Shown in pieces: positions 1 through 6,594 of a stretch of DNA of 17,475 bases. The stretch spans positions 1-17,475 of the forward strand of contig JAFQRU010000023.1 in assembly GCA_017409915.1 (NCBI GenBank), in the 5' to 3' direction. Position 1 is the first letter of the stretch. Every line of letters starts with the position of its first letter. A program made the translations under genes and the position numbers. Below the pieces are notes generated by a model. It saw only the letters and a list, made by a program, of their open reading frames with translations, ran no database searches and was not told where the DNA came from. Origin of the DNA: Clostridia bacterium. GTDB lineage: Bacteria; Bacillota; Clostridia; Monoglobales; Monoglobaceae.

Positions 1-858
1 ACTTGCACAGCAACCGCATCCGCTTCCGCCGGCTTTTGCAGATTGCTCTTTTTGATTGAATATCATATTTCCGCAGTCGTTGTAATTGTTTGAAATATCA
101 ATTCCTTCTTTTTTTAAAAGATCAATGTTAAGTTTCATTCCAACACTTCCAAGGTCGCCTGTAACAATTAAATCATAATACTTTTCATCGCGCCCCGTTT
201 CCTTAAAATGAGCAAGTATTGTATCGGCAGCGGCAGGTGCCATTGCCGCGCCCATGTTGTTAGCGTCCGTAACGCCCAAATCCATAATTTTTCCCGTTGT
301 AATATGTGTAACAAAAGGCCCTTTGTTAGCATCAGAAAGAATAACAGCACCGCTTCCTGTTACTGTCCACTGAGAAGTGGGGCATCTTGCACTTCCGTAT
401 TCTATTGGGTATCTGAACTGTTTTTCAGCAGTACAAAAATGACTTGAAGTTACGCAGGCGATGTTTTTCGCAAAGCCGCCGTCCAGGAGCATTGAGCCAA
501 GGGAAATGGTTTCTGCCATAGTTGAGCAGGCGCCGTATACCCCGAAAAAAGGAATGTTTAAATCCCGAAGGCCAAAGCTTGAACTTATGCATTGATTTAA
601 AAGGTCGCCGGCTAAAATATAGTCAATATCGGAAGGAGAAAGAGAAGCGTTTGAGATTGCTCTGGTTACAGTATCGTGTTGCATCTTGCTTTCCGTTTTC
701 TCCCATGTGTCCTCTCCCCATTCGGCGTCTTCCATAATAATATCGAAATAGTCTGAAAGTGGCCCCTCGCCTTCTTTTTGTCCTACAACATTGGCAGAGG
801 AGATAATTGAAATAGGGTTTTCGAGTTTAACTGTCTGTTTTCCGATTCTTTTATTCAT
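1..858 (-). CDS. spoVAD: Stage V sporulation protein AD (3' end missing)
   Basis: The first 286 codons of SpoVAD are present; Bacillus SpoVAD has about 338 residues, so roughly the last 50 lie beyond the window edge. The protein starts MNKRIGKQTV and shows the thiolase-like features of this family: a GACSTMAE stretch around residue 110, an SSHFCTAEKQFR stretch, the GDLGSVG stretch and a C-terminal glycine/cysteine-rich GGSGCGCA segment at the edge. In Bacillus, SpoVAD is the DPA-binding subunit of the SpoVA complex, which moves calcium-DPA into the forespore and releases it on germination. The ATG at 858 follows a GGGAGG ribosome site, and the gene lies 9 bases after spoVAC, so the two are surely co-transcribed. 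spoVAE would be expected further left, outside the window. Family identity is secure; function is taken from the family. Confidence 0.95.
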   Translation of the reverse strand, partial: MNKRIGKQTVKLENPISIISSANVVGQKEGEGPLSDYFDIIMEDAEWGEDTWEKTESKMQHDTVTRAISNASLSPSDIDYILAGDLLNQCISSSFGLRDLNIPFFGVYGACSTMAETISLGSMLLDGGFAKNIACVTSSHFCTAEKQFRYPIEYGSARCPTSQWTVTGSGAVILSDANKGPFVTHITTGKIMDLGVTDANNMGAAMAPAAADTILAHFKETGRDEKYYDLIVTGDLGSVGMKLNIDLLKKEGIDISNNYNDCGNMIFNQKEQSAKAGGSGCGCCAS

Positions 859-867
859 AAATCCTCC

Positions 868-1314
868 CTAAAACAATGTAATAATATAGTAGATAAGGCC
901 AACCACAACAGAGGAGGCAATTCCATAAACTAAAACTGGGCCTGCCACAATGAACATCTTTGCCGCAAGACCTAAAATAAGACCTTCTCGGCGAAATTCC
1001 ATAGCAGGAGAGGAAATGGCGTTTGCAAAACCTGTTATGGGAACGATTGTCCCTGCCCCTGCATATTTTGCAAGTTTCGGATAAAGGTTAAGGGCAGTAA
1101 AAAGTGCCCCTAAAAAAATCATAGTTATAGGGACTGCGGTCTTTACAAGTTCTTCATCAAGATTTAGCACCTTGCTGTAAAGCTCTGAAAAAGCTTGGCC
1201 GACGGTGCATATAAGTCCGCCTATTATAAAGGCAAGAGTGGTATTTTTAACTATGGGACTTTTCTTTGATTTTCGGTCAACATAGTTCATATATTCTTTC
1301 TTTGTGTAACTCAA
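868..1314 (-). CDS. spoVAC: Stage V sporulation protein AC
   Basis: A 148-residue membrane protein, the same length as Bacillus SpoVAC (about 150). It has a basic N-terminus (KSKKSPIVKN), then hydrophobic segments near residues 27-45, 62-80 and 115-145. The family signature GAGTIVPITGFANAISSPAMEF lies mid-protein as GAGTIVPITGFAN plus the following SSPAMEFRREG. In Bacillus it is the mechanosensitive, channel-forming subunit of SpoVA for calcium-DPA passage across the inner spore membrane. The start is TTG at 1314, chosen because a GGAGGG ribosome site (1321-1326) sits 6 bases upstream; the first ATG would be eight codons later with no ribosome site. It is first in the operon with spoVAD. I found no convincing sigma-G promoter; the nearest -10-like string is CAAACTA on the minus strand near 1346-1352. 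Confidence 0.95.
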   Translation of the reverse strand: MSYTKKEYMNYVDRKSKKSPIVKNTTLAFIIGGLICTVGQAFSELYSKVLNLDEELVKTAVPITMIFLGALFTALNLYPKLAKYAGAGTIVPITGFANAISSPAMEFRREGLILGLAAKMFIVAGPVLVYGIASSVVVGLIYYIITLF

Positions 1315-1362
1315 ATAAATCCCTCCTAGGTTTTGGATTTATTTTAGTTTGCACATTATGGC

Positions 1363-1401
1363 AAAAAAAATACGACGCAAAGATTTGGCATCGTATTTTT
1401 T
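1363..1401. repeat. Hairpin with AATACGAyGC stem (copy 1), between spoVAC and the HAD gene
   Basis: Arms AAAAAATACGACGC (1365-1378) and GCATCGTATTTTTT (1388-1401) pair over 14 positions around a 9-base loop. The one irregular pair is C-A on the plus strand but becomes a U-G wobble in a minus-strand transcript. Runs of T follow the stem in both directions, so it resembles a bidirectional intrinsic terminator. No gene runs into it from either side: spoVAC points left, away from it, and the HAD gene starts further right. Its stem closely matches the terminator at 2220-2255. Confidence 0.7.
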
Positions 1402-1405
1402 ATTG

Positions 1406-1418
1406 CGAAATTATTTCG
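1406..1418. promoter_or_regulatory. 13-base palindrome, possible operator
   Basis: CGAAAT-T-ATTTCG is a perfect inverted repeat with six-base arms and one central base. It sits 29 bases upstream of the -35 element of the HAD gene promoter and about 90 bases upstream of spoVAC. It could be a binding site for a dimeric regulator, but no matching regulator is visible here and the AT-rich context makes chance plausible. Confidence 0.25.
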
Positions 1419-1446
1419 GGCTGAGCGAGGCGAAAGGAGAAAAATC

Positions 1447-1475
1447 TTGACATTTTTTCGGCTTAGTATTATAGT
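1447..1475 (+). promoter_or_regulatory. Sigma-A promoter of the HAD phosphatase gene
   Basis: TTGACA (1447-1452), a 17-base spacer and TATAGT (1470-1475) make a near-consensus housekeeping promoter. The expected transcript begins near 1482, leaving a leader of about 48 bases before the ATG at 1530. Confidence 0.85.
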
Positions 1476-1529
1476 TTAATTATAGTATTTATTGCACAGA
1501 TACAATGAAATAAGAAGGGATGTCATTAG

Positions 1530-2219
1530 ATGTTTGATTTAACAAAGACAAAAGCGGTTCTTTGGGATTTAGACGATACTTTATATAGCAGGACAGAAGC
1601 TGCAAGGCGAGCTTTCCCCGGAATGCTTAAAGAGCTTCTTTATATAGACAGAAGTGATGAATTCATCAAAGAAGCGGTTGATTTTGTGCTTTCAAAAGCT
1701 TATCGCAGCAGTGTGACTAGTGAAGACGCGTTCAGTGCACTTGTTGAGAAATATCCTACTGATAAGCCGTATGTTCATTCAGACATCGTGGATTATTATT
1801 TTGACCATATCGGTGAATATGCAGAGGTATATCCCGAGCAGTTAGCAGTGCTTAAAAAACTCCGTGAAATAGGGGTTAAAACAGCAATAGTTACAAATAT
1901 ATCTTCCGAGAGAGCGTATGCACAGTGGAAAAAGATTGATAATATCGGAGTTAAGGATCTGTTTGATACCATTATATTTTCAGGCGAAGTGGGTATCCAT
2001 AAGCCCGACAGACGCATTTTTGACCATGCGGCAAATGTTTTGGGAGTTCCAAATGACCAATGCGTGTTTGTGGGAGATGATCCTACGGTAGATGTTACGG
2101 GTGCTTTAAATGCTGACATGGAAGTTGTATGGATTGATAACTGGCCCTATGACGGCAAGTTTGATAAGGAACCAAAGGTTCATCGCGTGAAATCTGTTTT
2201 GGAATATTTTGTGTTTTAA
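1530..2219 (+). CDS. HAD-superfamily hydrolase (subfamily IA phosphatase)
   Basis: A complete 229-residue HAD phosphatase of the YjjG/phosphoglycolate-phosphatase type. All four motifs are visible: motif I DLDDT at residues 13-17 with the nucleophile Asp13 and acid/base Asp15; motif II VTN at 121-123; motif III Lys158 in HKPDRR; motif IV GDD at 182-184 with a further Asp188. Residues 20-95 form the helical cap typical of subfamily IA. It probably removes phosphate from a small cytosolic metabolite such as a nucleotide or sugar phosphate; the substrate cannot be told from sequence. The start has an AAGAAGGGA ribosome site. It is a single-gene unit with its own promoter and terminator, running opposite to both neighbouring operons. 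Family assignment is firm; anything more specific would be guesswork. Confidence 0.9.
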   Translation: MFDLTKTKAVLWDLDDTLYSRTEAARRAFPGMLKELLYIDRSDEFIKEAVDFVLSKAYRSSVTSEDAFSALVEKYPTDKPYVHSDIVDYYFDHIGEYAEVYPEQLAVLKKLREIGVKTAIVTNISSERAYAQWKKIDNIGVKDLFDTIIFSGEVGIHKPDRRIFDHAANVLGVPNDQCVFVGDDPTVDVTGALNADMEVVWIDNWPYDGKFDKEPKVHRVKSVLEYFVF

Positions 2220-2255
2220 AAAAATACGATGCTGATTCTTCAGCATCGTATTTTT
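2220..2255. terminator. Bidirectional terminator between the HAD gene and znuB-like gene; hairpin copy 2
   Basis: A perfect 16-base stem, AAAAATACGATGCTGA (2220-2235) with TCAGCATCGTATTTTT (2240-2255), encloses a TTCT loop. A-rich and T-rich ends give a U-tract in either direction, and it abuts the stop codons of both convergent genes (2219 and 2254). It should end transcription of the HAD gene and of the metal-uptake operon. The inner stem repeats that of the hairpin at 1363-1401. Confidence 0.92.
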
Positions 2256-3072
2256 AATTTTTCCGTATTTTAGCTATAAGACAAAACAAAAGATAAACCA
2301 CAAGATTTGAAACAACAACCGTTGCGCCTGTGGGTGAGTCTAATGTAAAGGACATAAAAAGTCCGCAAATGAAAGATATAGCCGAAATTACTGCTGAAAG
2401 AACGATGACCGCGCCAAAGCTTTTGCAAACTTTAAGGGAAGAAAGAGCGGGGAAGATGATAAGGCTTGAAATAAGCATTGCCCCCATCATCCGCATTCCC
2501 AAAACAATGGTTATCGCCGTTAAAATTGCAATGAATGAATTAAAAAGGTTGGTGTTTGTCCCCGTTGCCTTTGCAAAAGATTCGTCAAAGGTTATTGCAA
2601 AAATTCTGTTATAGAACAAAACAAAAAGGACTAAAACCAAAAGGGATAAAACGATGCTTAAAATGACATCTGCCTTTGTCATAACAAGAATACTTCCAAA
2701 CATATAATTGGAAATATCCGTTGTCATTCCCTTTGTCATTGAAACAATCATAACCCCGATTGCAACGGAAGAGGTGGAGATAAGGGCGATAGCACTGTCT
2801 CCGAAAAGTCTGCTCTTTTCATTGATTTTAAGAAGCAGAAACGCCGAGATGATAACGACGGGAATTGCCACATATAAAGGGGCAAGATTTAAGGCAAGAG
2901 CAATAGACATTGCGCCAAAGCCCACATGGGAAAGTCCGTCCCCTATCATTGAGTATCTTTTAAGAACAAGGCTGACCCCTAAAAGAGCACAGCACAGGGA
3001 AACCAAAGTGCCCACAATAAGAGCGTTTCTTAAAAAGGAGTAAGATAAAAATGCATTAAAAATATCAGTCAT
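2254..3072 (-). CDS. znuB: Zinc/manganese-type ABC transporter, membrane permease
   Basis: A 272-residue, very hydrophobic protein of the ABC-3 permease family (ZnuB/TroC/MntB), of usual length, with about eight predicted membrane spans between residues 15 and 268. Family features include the early GVSLVLKRYSMIGDGLSH stretch (residues 32-49) and GMRMMGAMLISSLIIFPA (residues 197-214), which contacts the ATPase. It forms the channel through which the metal delivered by the binding protein crosses the membrane. Its ATG overlaps the end of the ATPase gene by 8 bases, with a GGAGGG ribosome site inside that gene, so translation is coupled. It is last in the operon and ends at the bidirectional terminator. 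Metal identity (zinc or manganese) is not fixed by the sequence; the symbol is by family. Confidence 0.9.
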   Translation of the reverse strand: MTDIFNAFLSYSFLRNALIVGTLVSLCCALLGVSLVLKRYSMIGDGLSHVGFGAMSIALALNLAPLYVAIPVVIISAFLLLKINEKSRLFGDSAIALISTSSVAIGVMIVSMTKGMTTDISNYMFGSILVMTKADVILSIVLSLLVLVLFVLFYNRIFAITFDESFAKATGTNTNLFNSFIAILTAITIVLGMRMMGAMLISSLIIFPALSSLKVCKSFGAVIVLSAVISAISFICGLFMSFTLDSPTGATVVVSNLVVYLLFCLIAKIRKN

Positions 3073-3775
3073 TTTTCTGCCCTCCTAAAAACCGCTTCCC
3101 GAATTCGCTCTTTTCGTATTCTTTGGATGTGCCAAAGAAGAAAGAACAATCCTCTCCTAAATGGAGGACCTTGTTTGCCTCTCTGACAGCTTCGTTAAGA
3201 CTGTGGGAAACCATTATAATTGTTATGCCGTGTTCGCGGTTAAGCTTTCTTAAAGTAGCATATAAATCACGGACAGCAAGGGGGTCAAGTCCCGCCTCCG
3301 GCTCGTCTAAAAGAAGAAGACGCTTTGTGCTGCACATAGCACGGGCGAGAAGAACTCTCTGCTGTTGCCCTCCTGATAAGGTGCGATAGCTTTTGTTTTT
3401 TATATCCGAAATTCCGAAAAGGGAAAGCATTTCCTTTGCCTTTTCCTTATGGGCCTTTGTGTAGAAAAGGCGTCCGTTTAAATCGTTTAAAAATCCTGAA
3501 AGAACAACCTCAAAAACCGTCGCAGGAAAATCTTTCTGAATGGTTGTCTGCTGAGGGAGGTAGCCGATATGGTTAAAAAGACTTTTCTCTGTAACGATAT
3601 GCCCTGTGTCAGGAGCGATAAGCCCTAAAAGACATTTTATAAGGGTGCTCTTTCCTGAGCCGTTTTCCCCCACGATGCAGAGATAATCCCCCTCATCAAC
3701 AGTAAAGGAAAGGTCTTTTAAAACAGGAGTTTTGGAAAAGGCGACGCTAAGGTTTTCGCAAATAATTATATTCAT
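3065..3775 (-). CDS. znuC: Zinc/manganese-type ABC transporter, ATP-binding subunit
   Basis: A complete 236-residue ABC ATPase. Walker A is GENGSGKST at residues 36-44, the Q-loop is Gln75, the signature is LSGGQQQR at 133-140, Walker B is LLLLDEP at 153-159 and the switch histidine is His191 in VSHSL. It powers uptake through the permease encoded directly downstream. The gene overlaps the binding-protein gene by 4 bases (ATGA) and has an AGGAGG ribosome site within that gene's end. The cytosolic subunit presumably works as a dimer. Assignment as the metal-transport ATPase rests on its place between a TroA/ZnuA-type binding protein and an ABC-3 permease. Confidence 0.92.
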   Translation of the reverse strand: MNIIICENLSVAFSKTPVLKDLSFTVDEGDYLCIVGENGSGKSTLIKCLLGLIAPDTGHIVTEKSLFNHIGYLPQQTTIQKDFPATVFEVVLSGFLNDLNGRLFYTKAHKEKAKEMLSLFGISDIKNKSYRTLSGGQQQRVLLARAMCSTKRLLLLDEPEAGLDPLAVRDLYATLRKLNREHGITIIMVSHSLNEAVREANKVLHLGEDCSFFFGTSKEYEKSEFGKRFLGGQKND

Positions 3776-4686
3776 AAACTAAACGCCTCCTTTATGGTTT
3801 CGTAATTTTTTCTCATAAGGTCAACATAGGTAACCCCCGAAGAAAGCTCATCCTTTGTTATGTTGTGGCAGGAATGAAGCTCTTTCATAGTGACTCCCGT
3901 GTCCTCGCAAACGGCAGTTGCCACAGTTTTGTTCGAAAATTCAAGATGGAAAACCGTCTTTATGTTCTCTGTCTTAATTGTATCAATAAGTCTCGCAATT
4001 ATTTTTGGAGTAGGCTCACTGTCCTCCGTGCAGGAGTGATATGCTGAGTGATAATTCAGACCATAATCCTTCGAAAAATAAGAAAAAGGAAAACGGTCCG
4101 CAACCACGAGGCTTTGCCCGTTGGAGTTTTGGAATAATTCGGTAAAATCTTTATCAAGTTTTCTAAGCTCGTTTATATATCTTTTTGCATTAGCTTTATA
4201 AAAGATAGAGTTTTCACGGTCAAGGTCGCATATTTCCCGGGAAATACCCGAAACTATATCCTCTGAAAAGCGAAGAGAGGTCCAGATATGCTCGTCAATC
4301 TCGTGGGTGTGGCTATGACTTACGGCGCTGTGGTCCTCCTGACAAATTTCGACAAAATCCATCATTTTAATTGTTCTTGGCTTTTTATCAAGAGAGGAGA
4401 TAATGTCCTCAACCCAAGAGTCGCTTTCTCCCCCTGTGTAGATAAAAATGTCACACTCTGAAATCTTTATAATATCCTTTGCGGTAGGCTCAAAGGTATG
4501 GCTTTCTCCTCCGGGGGGAAGAAGAAGGCTGACAGTGCCCTTTTCCCCAATAATATTTTTTGCAAAGTCATATGCAGGGAAGTTAAGAGCAACAATGCTG
4601 TGGCCTTCGGCCTCTTTTTCGTTGCAGGAAGAGAGGGTAAAACACGCAAGAAAAACGCACAAAAATAAAGCAATAATTTTCTTCAT
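3772..4686 (-). CDS. znuA: Zinc/manganese-type ABC transporter, metal-binding lipoprotein
   Basis: A 304-residue cluster A-I (TroA/ZnuA) binding protein. A lipoprotein signal with lipobox LSSC places the acylated cysteine at residue 21, so it is tethered outside the membrane. His63 in ESHTFEP and His133 in DEHIW match the first two metal ligands of the family, and a short His-rich loop (residues 119-133, with SHSHTHE) resembles that of zinc binders. The third-ligand region reads VVADRFPF around Asp197, where zinc binders usually have His and manganese binders Glu, and HSCHN at 271-275 lies where an Asp is usual. Metal preference is therefore uncertain. It is first in the operon; the ATG is preceded by GGGAGG. 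No clear Zur or MntR box was found near the promoter. Confidence 0.88.
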   Translation of the reverse strand: MKKIIALFLCVFLACFTLSSCNEKEAEGHSIVALNFPAYDFAKNIIGEKGTVSLLLPPGGESHTFEPTAKDIIKISECDIFIYTGGESDSWVEDIISSLDKKPRTIKMMDFVEICQEDHSAVSHSHTHEIDEHIWTSLRFSEDIVSGISREICDLDRENSIFYKANAKRYINELRKLDKDFTELFQNSNGQSLVVADRFPFSYFSKDYGLNYHSAYHSCTEDSEPTPKIIARLIDTIKTENIKTVFHLEFSNKTVATAVCEDTGVTMKELHSCHNITKDELSSGVTYVDLMRKNYETIKEAFSL

Positions 4687-4722
4687 AGTATCATACCTCC
4701 CTTTCTATAAATACATAGTGAA

Positions 4723-4751
4723 ATTTTAACACCAAAGAGGGGATTTGTCAA
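4723..4751 (-). promoter_or_regulatory. Sigma-A promoter of the metal-uptake operon
   Basis: On the minus strand TTGACA (4746-4751), a 17-base spacer and TAAAAT (4723-4728) form a strong housekeeping promoter. It lies directly after the terminator of the upstream S-layer-homology gene, so the metal-uptake operon is transcribed independently. The leader is about 30 bases. Confidence 0.88.
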
Positions 4752-4752
4752 G

Positions 4753-4788
4753 GAAATAAAAGCGGCGAGGTTCATATAAACCCCGCCG
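4753..4788 (-). terminator. Terminator of the S-layer-homology gene
   Basis: On the minus strand CGGCGGGGTT pairs with AACCTCGCCG (outer positions 4763-4788) around a TATATG loop with one G-U pair, followed by TTTTATTT. It lies 13 bases after the stop codon of the gene ending at 4801. Confidence 0.8.
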
Positions 4789-4800
4789 TTATTTAGTAGT

Positions 4801-6471
4801 TTATTTTATAACTCCAAGACCGCTTTGGAGGATAACCTGTTGACCAAACTCCCCTTGCATAAGTTCAAGGAATTTATCAACCTTTTCGTTTTTCTCGTCC
4901 CGAACAACCGCATAATAATTTGTTGTGTAAGGATAAGCTCCGTTTCCGATTGTTTCGTCTGTGGGAGCAACGCCATCTATGCTCATAAGCTTTAAGTTGT
5001 TAGGGCCAATAACCATTTGCACATTATTGAAATAATAGTAAAGGCTGTAACCCATAGCAATTTTGTCAGGATTTTGGGCGTTGAAGTCATCAACATCGGT
5101 TAAGATGCTTGCCATTATAAGGGAAATTCTCTCCTGAGCAATCTTTTCGTTTATTGGTTTTCCGTCTAAGATAAAGTTTTCCATCTGGGCATGGCTTCCG
5201 CTGTCGTTGTTTCTGCAATAAGCAACAAGCTCTTTGTCATCTCCGCCGATTTTTTTCCAGTTTTTGATGCCGTTATTGACATATATTTCGTGGAGAGCCT
5301 CTGTGGTTATATTGTCTGCCTTGTTGTCTTTATCCGTAAAGAAGATTAAAGCCTCGTTTGCGATTGGAACAAATTTAAGATTAACGCCCTTTTCCTTGGC
5401 ATAGTTTAAAACCTCTTCTCCCGGGTCAGGAACAAAAATCATTTCCACCTCGCCGTTTATTAAGCGTTTATAGGAGTTGGTGGTCTTTGAATGAGCCTTT
5501 GGAAAGCTTGGTAAGTTCTCGTGGTTCTGATAAAACCAGCTGTAAATATTTTTTGTTATGTCATAGGTTGAGGTTGAGCCGTCAAGGATTGGAATTTCGA
5601 TTTCCGCAAACTCGTCGTATTTAATTGCAGGGGCATTATTATCCAAAAATCTTCTGGTTAAGAAATAGAGATAGTCAGCACACTCCCCTCTTGTTACTGC
5701 TTTTCTTGGATTTGCAAAATATTCGTCATCGGAGGTATCCATAAAGTCGTGGTCAACCATTTCATAAAGAATTTGATATCCGTTTGAAATAAGAGCCTCA
5801 TAGGCAGGTTTTGCAAAATCGGAAATACTGTCAAAATCTTTAAGCTCCATAGGGGAGTAGGACACATCAGTTTTAATTCCGCCCAAACGGTTTATCATTC
5901 TGTATGACATTGTTATAAGCTGTTCGCGGTTTATAATCATCTCGGGGTAAAAGTATTCGCCCTTTGCGAAAACTCCCTCCTCTACAAGAGCCATAATATC
6001 CTCACGGCACCAGCTGTTTTCCGCTATATCAGGGAAGATGGAAGATGGTGCATTTTCTGTGTCAATGGAGAAAAGTCTTCTGAAAACTGCCGCCATTTCA
6101 GCACGACTGAGTTCTTTCTCAGGTTTAAAAGTTCCGTCGGGGAAGCCTTTTAAAACGCCTCTTGCGCTCATTTCACGAATGCCCATGGAGTAACGGGCGT
6201 TAATATCTGCTTCGTCTTTATATTTTGAAGTATAAGGAACTTTTTCCATAGTAAAGTCGCCCTCTGTATAAACATAGGAATATCCGTCAAGAGGTCCTAT
6301 GGCAAGAGGAATAATCTCGCCTGTGGCCTTATCTTTGGCAACATAAACGTTTTCCCATCCATAGTTATATCCTTCATCTGATTTGAGGTATTTTACATCT
6401 TTTTCGGCATATACCCCAAAGGATGCAAAAATAAAGGTCAGAGCAAGTGTTAAAGCAAGTATTTTTTTCAT
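4801..6471 (-). CDS. Surface protein: S-layer homology repeats fused to a PstS-like binding domain
   Basis: A 556-residue exported protein. Residues 1-22 form a signal peptide ending VYA. SLH repeat 1 covers about 95-136 (GVLKGFPDGTFKPE, then RAEMAAVFRRLF), repeat 2 about 146-195 (FPDIAENSWCREDI, then NREQLITMSYRM), and a degenerate third about 209-277. Residues 292-556 resemble the phosphate-binding protein PstS: DGSTST at 297-302, a DNITTEALHEIY region, RNNDSGSH at 420-427 and a YPYTTNYYAVVR region near the end. SLH repeats attach proteins to secondary cell-wall polymer, so this looks like a wall-anchored solute-binding protein rather than a lipoprotein. Whether it binds phosphate is unproven: no pst transporter genes are nearby. 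It has its own promoter and terminator and is not part of the adjacent metal-uptake operon. Confidence 0.85.
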   Translation of the reverse strand: MKKILALTLALTFIFASFGVYAEKDVKYLKSDEGYNYGWENVYVAKDKATGEIIPLAIGPLDGYSYVYTEGDFTMEKVPYTSKYKDEADINARYSMGIREMSARGVLKGFPDGTFKPEKELSRAEMAAVFRRLFSIDTENAPSSIFPDIAENSWCREDIMALVEEGVFAKGEYFYPEMIINREQLITMSYRMINRLGGIKTDVSYSPMELKDFDSISDFAKPAYEALISNGYQILYEMVDHDFMDTSDDEYFANPRKAVTRGECADYLYFLTRRFLDNNAPAIKYDEFAEIEIPILDGSTSTYDITKNIYSWFYQNHENLPSFPKAHSKTTNSYKRLINGEVEMIFVPDPGEEVLNYAKEKGVNLKFVPIANEALIFFTDKDNKADNITTEALHEIYVNNGIKNWKKIGGDDKELVAYCRNNDSGSHAQMENFILDGKPINEKIAQERISLIMASILTDVDDFNAQNPDKIAMGYSLYYYFNNVQMVIGPNNLKLMSIDGVAPTDETIGNGAYPYTTNYYAVVRDEKNEKVDKFLELMQGEFGQQVILQSGLGVIK

Positions 6472-6501
6472 AATGAATTCCCCCTTTTTTATGTTAATTA
6501 A

Positions 6502-6530
6502 AGTATATCACTTTTCTTTTAAGACTGCAA
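6502..6530 (-). promoter_or_regulatory. Sigma-A promoter of the S-layer-homology gene
   Basis: On the minus strand TTGCAG (6525-6530), a 17-base spacer and TATACT (6502-6507) give a good housekeeping promoter. The start codon at 6471 follows a GGGGG-rich ribosome site, leaving a leader of about 25 bases. Confidence 0.8.
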
Positions 6531-6538
6531 TATTTTAC

Positions 6539-6565
6539 ACCAAAATTTATACCAGACATATTATA
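6539..6565 (+). promoter_or_regulatory. Probable sigma-K (late mother-cell) promoter of dpaAB
   Basis: AC (6539-6540), 16 bases and CATATTATA (6557-6565) match the sigma-K pattern AC-N16/17-CATANNNTA. It lies 30 bases ahead of the dpaA ATG. In Bacillus the equivalent spoVF operon is made under sigma-K in the mother cell. No sigma-A promoter is evident on this strand in the gap. The match is exact but in AT-rich DNA. Confidence 0.6.
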
Positions 6566-6594
6566 TAAGAGAATATATAGGAAAGGTGATGATT

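Noticed and set aside
1315..1440. A sigma-G promoter for spoVAC
   Set aside because: CAAACTA and CATAATG resemble the -10 box, but neither has a GMATR box 17-19 bases upstream.
4687..4752. A Zur, MntR or AdcR box at the metal-uptake promoter
   Set aside because: I looked for an inverted repeat over the -35 to +30 region and saw only AT-rich sequence without a convincing palindrome.
6586..6594. GTG or ATG starts for dpaA at 6586 and 6589
   Set aside because: Both fall within the AGGTGA ribosome site; the ATG at 6595 has correct spacing.
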